Positions 52,001-61,300 of a DNA stretch of 64,000 nucleotides are shown piece after piece. The first letter of the stretch is position 1, and every line of letters starts with the position of its first letter. Below the pieces are notes generated by a model that did not search any database, was not told where the DNA came from, and was given only the letters and a program-made list of their open reading frames with translations. Source of the DNA: Caecitellus pseudoparvulus (Eukaryota; Bigyra: Bicosoecida); assembly GCA_965644315.1 (NCBI GenBank), contig CBFFRQ010000068.1, positions 806,001-870,000 on the forward strand. The letters run 5' to 3'. The position numbers and the translations under genes are program-made.

Positions 52001-52624
52001 AAGGCAATTGCCAGCCCTGCTGCACCAGTGGTGAGTTGAAGCGGGTTAGAGCGCCACGCCTCGACGCACCCTCGAGAATAAGCGCCTTCAGAGTGCGGTT
52101 CAGCGCAAAGAAGGACGCCATGATGCGCAAGATGTACTCCTCCTTCGTGGAATTGTGGTTCAAATCCAGTGCCTGGCACTTGGAGTTGGAGAGGAGCAGC
52201 ACGAAAGCAGCAGCAACTTGGTCTGGCGTTGCGTTTGCCCCGAGCTCTGCGTGACTGCCCGCGCCATCTCGGATCAAAACCAGGGCAGATCCTGCAAAAA
52301 GACAGTGCATCAAGCAAGGTCCCGAAGATGTGTGGCAGGGGATGCACGCGGAGGCCACCGTCGGCGGCAAGCGGCGCAGAGAGCTTGGCCGCTGCGACAC
52401 TCACGGGTAGCACAGGGAGGCGTGTCCTCCACGATGGCCTTGGCGCGCCCTGTGTCTCTCGCTGTCAACTTCCCCGTCAGCGCACCACTCTGAGGGCGCC
52501 CTGAGGTCGATGGTGAGGCGAGCCTCATGGAAGGCACACGGAGCAGGCTGCGAGCCGAAGCCGAGGTTGCCGCCGCCGACACGCTGCCCTGTCTGATGCG
52601 CATTGCGGCCGAGGAGCCCGCCAT
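49055..52624 (-). CDS. LRR protein fused to an XK-related-like multi-pass membrane domain
   Basis: Exons 52405-52624, 52070-52291, 51647-51836, 51483-51568 and 49055-51405; 1,022 aa; ATG at 52624. A disordered basic N terminus precedes ribonuclease-inhibitor-like LRRs from about residue 75 to 350: CQALDLNHNS, TLKALILE, SLVQLNLSGANLGDAGMQTL, TLEVLALENNNIRDTG, TLKELYIGSNTFSFD and ALTTLDLSYNNNSLGESLQY. From about residue 470 to 780 there are roughly eight hydrophobic segments (for example VADYVMDIIVLVDLYAAG and ILIVSIALSLGSIVASL) around the motif MEATPQTLLQSFQALK, which resembles the E-x-x-PQ-x-x-LQ signature of XK/XKR lipid scramblases. A 220-residue basic, Ser/Lys-rich cytoplasmic tail closes the protein. 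LRR-receptor-like regulation of a membrane transporter or scramblase is inference. Donors are GTGAGT, GTGCGT, GTGAGC and GTGCGT. Confidence 0.85.
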
Positions 52625-52902
52625 GCTGAAGAAGGAGCAGCCCCCTGCCTACAAGCGGTCCAGGCCTACTCCTAGCACCGTCTTTACAGTCCTTCCTCTC
52701 GCTGCTGCGCGAGCTGCGCGTGTGCAACCACCTGTCTAACCAGCGCTCTGGCGTTGCCACAGCTGCCTTGGCGCCTTTGGAGCTGCACTGTGTGCAGCCG
52801 AGTGCACGACTGGCGCACAGCACCAAGCTGAGCATTAACGCAGATGCATTGCATTTTGTGCTCTCCTCTGTCGCTGCGGTTCCCCGCTGTGCCGTGGACC
52901 CC

Positions 52903-53736
52903 TCACTCATCTGCAAACACGCGGTAGCCACGCTGCAGCGACCTGTGCTCCTGCGTGCCTGTGATGACGGTGCGCCGCGTGGGCGCCTGGAAGGCGGCTG
53001 TCTCACAGCCCACACGGCTGCCCTTGGCGGCCTTCACGGCGCCCGTGGTCGCACCGCCCACCTGCAGCGACGCATGGTCAGAGTGCACTGGCTTTGCCAC
53101 CCGCCTGCCGTGCAGCGCGATGAGGCCTGGGTCACCCCCCGGGAGCCAGCTGCGCTGGGCAGCCGTGGACTCCTTGGGGTCTGCACTGTCCTTCCACATC
53201 TCCCCGACTGTGGCAGAGGCTCGCAGGCCTCGACCCGGCCGCGGCGCCCCAGGCCCCCCCGCTGCAGACTGCTTCGCACTGCGCTCTGCCAGCTGCTCAA
53301 AGCGTCCCTTCGCGCCAGAGCCGCCAAAGTCAGCACGTGAGGTCGTCTCGAAGTACCGTGCGGCCTCTGTCTTGCCGTGGGTCTTGATGACGGCGTCAAA
53401 GTCCGCGCCGACAGCGACGTCGCCGCGATCAGCGGAGAGAGCGTACTGGGCTGCCTTGTAGGTCGCAGGGGTGACCATGCCGAACCGCACGCCCTGCCCC
53501 TGGATCAAGTGCTTGCCCTGCCTGCTGGGGTGGGCGAACTGCTCCCTGGCTGTCGTTTGGGTCTCTCTCTGCAGCGTCGGAGGCAGTGACCGTCAAGCGC
53601 ACAGCGTCCAGCAACACCCAATGCTCAGGTCGCCGCCACTCACAAAGCCATAGTCGGGGTACACCCCGAAGTCCATGGGTGGAGCCTGGTCTTCAGCCCA
53701 GTTGTCTGTGAAGCACACCACCGCACAGCATTGCAT
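52903..53736 (-). CDS. Hypothetical 252-aa protein, possible ciliary/microtubule-associated
   Basis: Exons 53644-53736 (31 codons, MQCCAVVCFTDNWAEDQAPP...) and 52903-53568, joined in phase 0 by a 75-bp GTGAGT...TGCAG intron; TGA stop. The spliced junction reads GVYPDYGF-RETQTTAREQF. No known domain was recognised. Short aromatic/basic modules such as HPSRQGKHLIQGQGVRFGMV, AARYFETTSRADFGG and PVHSDHASLQ resemble the loosely conserved motifs of axonemal microtubule-inner or microtubule-associated proteins, but this is only a resemblance. No signal peptide or membrane segment. A CAATTTCCGC element lies 39 bp upstream of the ATG. Start choice: the first ATG downstream of that element. Confidence 0.72.
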
Positions 53737-53774
53737 GTGCAGCAGCTCAACTTTGCCCCGGGCGTTTCTGGTAT

Positions 53775-53784
53775 CAATTTCCGC
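53775..53784 (+). promoter_or_regulatory. CAATTTCCGC element upstream of the 252-aa gene
   Basis: Exact decamer, antisense relative to the minus-strand gene, 39 bp before its ATG. Confidence 0.5.
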
Positions 53785-54262
53785 ACAAACACTCACGCAT
53801 GAGCGTGCTCGTCGAAAAGCGCTTCATCGTTGCCATGGTAAGCCTTGAGTGAAACTGACGTAAACGTTTGACGGGCACAAGCCTTGCTCAGAGCAGCTGG
53901 ATTAGAGCGACGTGAGTGGATTGAGCAGCTCGTTGCAGCTCCCGCGGTGGCTCGTCTAGGAAGAGCCTCTGGCGTCTTCAGGCAAGAATGCGTCCGTGGT
54001 GGGTGTTGAGAAGGGCATGCCACACTAGCAAGGGGTTGGTTTCGTTTTATTTTTGTCCCCACGGACGTTGAATCCCTTGCCTGCATGTGCTGCCTGGGAC
54101 TCGGGAAGCTGTCGTGCCTGTCAAGGAAGTTTGCAGAGCAAAACGCGAGCTCTACTATGCCTACAGCGATGCACAGAGTAGTCGTTCCAAGCTACCTGAT
54201 CAGCACTTCTGACCTTGTTCACTGAAGCCGTCGCTAGTTGAGACAGGTGGGAGGGCGGGAAG

Positions 54263-54272
54263 CGATTTCCGC
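54263..54272 (+). promoter_or_regulatory. CGATTTCCGC element at ankyrin gene start
   Basis: One-base variant in sense orientation, 11 bp before the ATG at 54283. Confidence 0.45.
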
Positions 54273-54282
54273 AACCCAGCTC

Positions 54283-55074
54283 ATGGCGGCTGCCGAAGCA
54301 CCCACGAAGCCCCAAGAGGCTGAGAGCATTTGGGAGCGTGCAGAAGCAGGTGACAAGGAGGGCGTTGCGGGGCTGGTGGCGAGTGGCGCCAGCGTGCAGG
54401 CCTGTCGGCCGCATGAAGGCTGCGCAGCTGAAGAGCAGTGGGGGGAGCACCCCCTGCACGCCGCGGCGCGGGGGGGGCACGTGGAGCTGATGCAGTGGCT
54501 GGCAGAGGCGGGAGGAGACGTAAAGGCGAAAACAACAGACGTGTTCCCAATCGCCGAGCCTGATCATGCCTACACGCCGCTGCACGCGGCGGCAGGCGCT
54601 GGGCGTGAGGCTGCTGTGGAGTGGCTGCTGCAGCACGGCGCCGACCCCACAGCAGCCTCCTCCCAAGGCGTGACCGTGCTGCACTGCGCCATCCGCTCTG
54701 GCCGTGTGGAGGTGGCCAAGCAGCTTGTCGCTGCTGGCGCGACAGTGGCCGCGGCGCCAACTGCAGGCGCATTTGGCGCGGTGGGGTGGGCTGCTGTGAG
54801 CGGAGATATTGGCATGCTGCAGTGGGTGGCGGAGCAAGAGCACGTCGACGTAACGGCCACCTGCGGCGAGAATGGAGAGCTGGCGACCTTTTGGGCTGCT
54901 AAAGGCGGGCACTTGGAGGCCTTGCAGTGGCTGGTGGCTGCGGGGGTGGACGTGAAGGCTGTGGACGAGCACGGGCAAAACGCAGCAGACGCGGCAGAGG
55001 AGCAGGCGGAGGTGCTGGCGTGGCTGGCTGAGCAGGGAGTGCACCCTGCTCCAGAGGACGAGTTTGGGTGGTGA
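54283..55074 (+). CDS. Ankyrin-repeat protein
   Basis: Single exon, 263 aa from ATG 54283 (AGCTCATGG). The open frame upstream lacks another ATG. Five to six ankyrin repeats fill the protein: SIWERAEAGDKEGVAGLVAS, HPLHAAARGGHVELMQWLAE, TPLHAAAGAGREAAVEWLLQ, TVLHCAIRSGRVEVAKQLVA, AVGWAAVSGDIGMLQWVAEQ and TFWAAKGGHLEALQWLVAAG. The LQWL/MQWL pattern is common in large protist ankyrin families. No extra domain, signal or membrane segment. Function is a protein-binding scaffold by class; partner unknown. Confidence 0.93.
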   Translation: MAAAEAPTKPQEAESIWERAEAGDKEGVAGLVASGASVQACRPHEGCAAEEQWGEHPLHAAARGGHVELMQWLAEAGGDVKAKTTDVFPIAEPDHAYTPLHAAAGAGREAAVEWLLQHGADPTAASSQGVTVLHCAIRSGRVEVAKQLVAAGATVAAAPTAGAFGAVGWAAVSGDIGMLQWVAEQEHVDVTATCGENGELATFWAAKGGHLEALQWLVAAGVDVKAVDEHGQNAADAAEEQAEVLAWLAEQGVHPAPEDEFGW

Positions 55075-55103
55075 GGAGGCCAGCGAAAGCGAGTGTATTG
55101 CAC

Positions 55104-55121
55104 GGGGGGGGGGGGGGGGGG
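55104..55121 (+). repeat. Homopolymer of 18 G
   Basis: An uninterrupted run of 18 G directly after CAC, in the 3' flank of the ankyrin gene. Length may be an assembly or sequencing estimate. Confidence 0.85.
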
Positions 55122-55312
55122 CACGCGCCTAGCGAAGCCACCCCACTGTACTGCACAGGTGGAACCGAATTCCAACACAAGCACACTTCACTTCTTCACA
55201 TTCACTTCACAAAGCTCGCGGGGCAGCACACTGCTGCCTCGCGCTGGTCCGTGGGGCTGGAGAACGCCTCCAGCCCACGGGCCGAGTTGTTGGTGCGGTG
55301 AAACGCACCACC

Positions 55313-58300
55313 TCACTCCTCAGCGGTAGCTGTCAGAGTGGGCACGACGCTGTCCCGGGAGCGCGAGCTGCCGCCGCGCCGGCGAGCCATGAGGCTGCCG
55401 CGGCGCTTGCCTCCCTTGGTGCCCAGCGCCTTGGCTGCTGCCACGGCGGCCTGGGTGGAGCCACTCACATCCGCCTGCGCGAACTGCTTCTTGCCAGCGC
55501 GAGCCACCGACGCGCGCGAGAAGCGACGCGTCTTCTGGGCCTTGGCCTCCCGCGCCAGCTCCTCCCGCGCCTCTGTGCGCTGGCTGCCCGCCTTGCGCTT
55601 GAGGGCCTCCAGGCGGATGAGGGTGTCCTCCATCTGGGCGTAGTTCTTGCGGATCTGCTTCCACAGGCCGTCGCTGGGGCGGGAGTTGGGCAGGTCGGCC
55701 CCGCTCAGCGTCTTGCGGGAGGCGGCAGCCATCATGAGTGGGTTGTTGTTCATGGCCACGGACGTCTCCTGCTTCTTCTCCCGCTCGGCACGCATGGCTG
55801 CGTGCTTGGCACCCTGCCCCTTCCCCTCCACCTTCTTGGGCTTCTTGAAGCAGCCTCGGAAGGCGGCGTCGCCCTTGATCACGGCGTACACCACCAAGGC
55901 GATGTACACGAAGGACGCCAGCATGGTGCCCATGACGATGACCAGCAGCGCAACGCGCTGTGCCTCAAAGAACTCGCCACCGTTGCCGGCGTCGAAGCGG
56001 CCTGACTGGAACATGATGCCGGACACACACACCACGACCGAAACAGAGAGCAAGACGGACTCGACGATGTTGTAGTCGGTGATGAGCTTCACCCAGCCCT
56101 TCTCCAGCCAGAAGGCATCCACGCTCTGGCCCTTGTCCAGCTCCTCCTCCTCCAAGCCGGTGCGTTTCTTGGTGTTCTTGCGGGCGTCGAAGATGGAAGA
56201 CTTCTTCAGCAGTCTCTGAATGGCCAGCTCCCGGGAAGACTGCTTCTTCACACCCTCCCAGTATGCCGCCACTAGCGTCGGCCACTCCATCTTGCCCACG
56301 TACGGGGAGTTGATGATGTGCAGGGTGAAGGAGGCGAAGAGCACGACGAGCACCATGGCCAGCTGGAAGGCTGGGTTGCGCCGGAACATGAGGCCACACA
56401 GCGCAATGCACAGCTTGCGGGCGATGATGACGAGGTTCCAGTAGTACTTCTCGTAGTGGTAGATGTAGTACAGGCGCTTGTACATCTTGCGGATGTCGTA
56501 GGCTTCCGGGTTTTCACCTCGGTTGTCTCCCTTCTTCATGGCCATGAGCACGATGTCCGATTGGATCTTCACGCCGTTGGTCAGCAGCACCCGCGTCACG
56601 ATGGTGGGGTACCCGATGATGTACACGAACACCGCGACGATGGCCCACGGCAGCAGCGTCTCCTGCACGCCGCCTGGCAGGCCGCACTCCTCGAATACCA
56701 CCTCCAGATACAGGTTGCCGTCGTCTGGGTCGGTGGGGTTGCAGTTGAACACATCGAAGGTCGTGCGGGTCAAGTGCAAGTACAGGAAGTACAGCATCAT
56801 GAGGGAAGTGGAGATGAGGGTGGGCAGGTGGCGGTTGATGTCCTTCTTGCGGCCCAAGATGCAGCGCTTGTAAATGACCAGGCTCACGTGGGCCAGCCCG
56901 AACAGTGTCAGCGCGGCCAGTGGCAGCGCCATGGTGCCGAACCACTTCATGGGGTACTCCAGATCCGGCACAGAGCACTCAGGTGCCGTCAGTTCCAGGT
57001 TGAAGGAGAAGATGGACAGGAACTGGAACAGGGACAGCAACTCCACTGGCCAAGGCACCTTGGACCTCGCGAACAGTGCCAGCACCTGGAAGTAGTCCAC
57101 GATGATGCTGGCCACGCCAGTGTGCACCTCCCGCTTGTTCAGGTTGTACGCGACAGCACCCAGCACCGTCGCCGCCACCAGGCCACCGACAATGAGCAGC
57201 CAAGCATTCTCAGGGCACTCCACGCACTCGCCGCCCAGGCGGTAGTGCCCGGCAGAGCACAGTGCGCAGCGGATGCCGGTGTACTTGGCGGAGCATTCGT
57301 TGGCGCCCGCACAGGCCTCAGGCGGCTCGCAAGGGATGTAGTGAGGGCACACTTCCCGCACTTGCGGCTCCTGGGTTCCACGGGGTCCACACTCGGGTGC
57401 GTTCAGGGTCAAGTTCGTGCGCCACCAGCTTGCCTCAGACCACGGGTCCTCCAGGTTGTTCTCGAAGCTGCTGCAGTTCGCGCCAAGCTTGCAGCGCAGG
57501 CAGAACTCGCCCGGCATACCGTAGAAGCCTGGTGTGCAGCGAGTCAGCAACACGTTGCGCTCGCTCGGCGTGACGCCTTCGATGGTGCCGTTCAGAATCA
57601 CGGAGATGTTCTGGCTGCCCACACGCACAGGGCTCATGCGGCACTCCAGGAATGGCCCAGCTGGTCCGAGCTGCCACGAAGATTCTCTGCACGGGATGTC
57701 TGACAGCGAGATGTTCACGTCGACACGGGCAGAGCCGAAGTTCTGCCCATACATCTCAAGCAGAGATCCGCCGAGGGCATCTGCAGGCTGCGGCTGCACA
57801 AACGACACACGTGGCACGTCGTAGTGCATGGTGGAGGCCGCCGGCTGCTGGTCTGCGGACACCAGCTGAACGGGGATGTTCTCGCCGAAACCAGGAGGCG
57901 GACGCACCACAACTTCGTCGTGGTTCCACTGGACAATGCAGGGCCCCGCCACTGAGCGACAGTCACAGAATGCCTCGGATGTCGTCATGCGTGCACCGTA
58001 CGTGTAGTCTCGCCTGCAGCAGCCTGCGCCGTTGGGTGCGCCACCGAGCCTTCCTGCTGCGCCTTGGTACGTCTCGCACGCCCCCGTCACCTCCCCCGTG
58101 ATGTCGCACTCGGTTGGGCAGAGGGCGCCGTCAGTGGCCAAGCTGGCAGCCGCCGACGTCTGCCGCAGCGCAGAGCAGGTGCGGGTGACGAAGGTGCCGC
58201 CAATCTGCACGCCGTACTGCTGGCTCGGGAGGAACAGCTCGTAACGGCTGCCACTTGGGAGGCTGCCCAGGTTGGACCCTGAAATGGCCACTGCCGCTGG

Positions 58301-61300
58301 GCGACAGCACGTGTCCAAGGTTGTGCCACTCTGCAGCCACTGGAAGCAGCCGTCGGTGGGAACGCTGGGCACCTCGCTCGGGGGCGTCGTCACTGGAGCT
58401 GCGTACGTGAGCGTCAGCAACACATTGGCTGGTGCCGAGGCATCTGCCGAGAAGAGTCGGTTGGAGGGCGGGCCTGTCACCAGCTGCACCGTGAATGGCC
58501 CGCCAGCACCTGGCGGCACAATGAACACCACACGGGTGTGGGACCACTCCAACACAAGCGGATCTGATGCCGGGAACTCCTCCTCAAAGCCCGCGCTGGG
58601 CAGCGAGAACAGCACACTGCCCGTAGCTGCGAAGTTAGTGCCCAACAGTTCCACCACAGCAGGGCCTTCCTCAGTGCTGGAGGGGGAGAAGGCTGTGCTG
58701 CCCCACACAGACGGCCACAGGCTGGCTGCAGCAGCTGCGTATTGGTTGAACATCGCGGTATTGCCTCGAATGGGACCGGAAGCAACGGCAGACTGCTGCA
58801 TGGTTGCCCGAGTGTTCATGGGGGGGATGACGCTGCTCCCATCCACGGCAGGCGGCGAGTACGCAATGGAGTCAACTCGGGCAGCTGGCAAGGCGGGCGT
58901 GTTGCAGTCGCGGGGGACAGATTGGTCCTGCCTGACGTTCGTCAAGCGAACTGCCAAGCAACGCCCCGCACCTTCCACCGTGTAGCACACGACGCGGGTG
59001 GTGGTCCAGTTCGCGGCAGGGCATGCCAGCACATTGCCAGCGACTTCTACACGCGCAAAGTCACGGGAGGCGGCTGCTGTCTCCGGCCAGGCAAACGGGC
59101 CGAAGTTTGTCCCTACGATGACCACTTCCTCGCCACCGCGGGTGTTCACCTCGTCCACTTCGGACCGCACGGAGGAAGGGCCGGTATACTTGTACATCCT
59201 GAGTGACGTGAGCTGGGGCGGCGCATAGTCCAACTCCACGGAAGGGTTGGGAACTGACAACTGCCCAACGACGTCCACGACGATTTGGATGTTGCCGCCC
59301 ACCCAGTCCGGGGCAAAGAAGGTCAGGTCAGTGTGGCTGCGGCTTTGCACAGACACGACATCGCTCCAGTATGCGGTTCCGTTCACCAGCGTCGTCGAGA
59401 AGTCACTCAGCCTGACGACGGGGTTCAAGCCAAAGTTGCTGCCGCGAATGGTGATGAGGTCACCCGCAGAGGCACTTTGGCCAGCCGCCTGCGCAGCTGC
59501 TTGGGCAGCTGGACTGTCACCAGTGAGCCCCCAGCCCAACACGGTGGGCGCAGGGTAGGTCAGGTTGCCGATGGTGCCGAGGACAGGCGCCGTGCCGTTG
59601 CCATCCAGCACCATGCTGCTTCGAATGACAATGACCTCCACGGTGCCTTCGCCGGGCGGAGCGTCGCAGACGATCTTTCCAAGCACAACCTGTCCAGAAT
59701 CCACGGAAATCGTCGAGGACTGTGTCGGCCCTGTGCCATACGGAGCAGGGGAGGCATCAGCACTGCCGCCGCCATTGCCGCAAGGTGACAGGATGCTGCC
59801 ACGCCTGAAGTACGTCTTGACTTGGGGAACTGCATCAGAGGCCGGGCCGAGGTTCGTGGCCACGATGCTCACCTTGAAGCCACCAGCAGTTGAGAAGCCA
59901 GCGAGGGGCGTCACGCTGCGCACGGAAGGGTTGTCGTTGGAGAAGAACACGGAGGTGGACGTTTGTCCCAGCGTGTTCACCCACACTCGCCCTGTGCGCA
60001 TTCTCAATGCAAAGCGAGCGAAGGTGTGGCTGCGCACGACTGCGCTGCCGGTCAAGTTGCATGCAGCATTTGCAGCATCCATGTCTGCCCGGCTCACCAG
60101 CGCTGACGGGTGAGCAGCAATGCCTGGAAGCCTGCCTTCTGTGTCGTTCGCGGCCAAGAACAGGGACACGCTGTCGCGCCCGTTGCCGAAGTTGTAGCCT
60201 GACGCTTCGATGATGGTGCATAACGGGTCAACGTTCCCAAGGCCCAGGTTGGCGATGGCCACTTCATCCAACACCGCCAGCGAGTCAACGACGGGCGGGG
60301 AGTAGTGGAACACCATGGCGTTGGAGTCAGTGTCGGCCACGCGCACGAACACCTGCACATCACGTCCCGCACCGGGAGGCGACAGGAAGTCCACCTGCGT
60401 GGAAGTCGTCGTGCCCACCTTGGTTGCGGTGGAGAGACCTGTGGTGGTGGAAGCCTTGGGCACTCCACGGAACATGACCTGGGGAGGTACCTTCTCGTAT
60501 CCGAAGTTTGCACCCACAAGGCGGAAGCGCACACCCCCCACCGTGGCATTGCCAGTTTCGTCCAAAGTGTCGATCAGCTCCAAGCGGTCAACTCTGGGGA
60601 CATCGTAAGCGAGGGTCGTTTGGGCGGCACCCGTCACCTGCGATGTCTGCGTGGCAACACGCACAACGACGGCGAGGCCGCCGCCGACACCAGGGGCACT
60701 CAAGCACGTGATTTGCGAGTGGGGGATGGTAATGGTCAAGTCCGTGCACACAAAGCGCCCAGTGTCGCTTGACGGGCCGTACGTGATGCCGCCGATGATG
60801 CCCGACAAGTCGGTCAGGTTCCCACCCAAGTTCCGGCCGTTCACGATGATGGTGTCGCCTCCACCCGTGGACAGGGTGCTGACGTTCACGCCTGCTCGCT
60901 GCACGTACACTGATGTGACTTCAGGTCGCAGGTACCCGTAGGAGGGTGCCCGGCTGGCCTGCCCGTCGATGACTGCGGTCCAGCGCAAGTCACCGCCAGC
61001 GCCAGAAACAGTCCTGCACTGGATCAGAGTGTGTGCCACCACCACAGAGCAGTTGACGGCTGCAAATTCAGTGGGGTACGGCTCCCCGCTGAGCCGCCTG
61101 GAGCCGGCTCCGCCCGTTTCCTCGTCATCGTCACTGGCGAGGCGGTACGTCACGGAGTCCAGTCGGGCAGATCCCAGCGGGCCAAAGTTGCTGCCCGCCA
61201 GGAACACTTCTTCGTCTCCCGGCGTCGCGCTTGCAGCTCCATCGCCGTAAACCTGACCAAGGATGGGTGGGGCGTAGTGCAGCGTGTCCAAGGCCACCTG

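Larger units (their letters stand above)
53737..54282. other. Divergent promoter region between the 252-aa gene and the ankyrin gene
   Basis: 546 bp with no supported gene. Each gene start has its own element: CAATTTCCGC at 53775-53784 (39 bp from the minus ATG) and CGATTTCCGC at 54263-54272 (11 bp from the plus ATG). A short T-rich stretch TTTTATTTTTGT lies near 54045-54056. No RNA gene was recognised. Confidence 0.5.
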
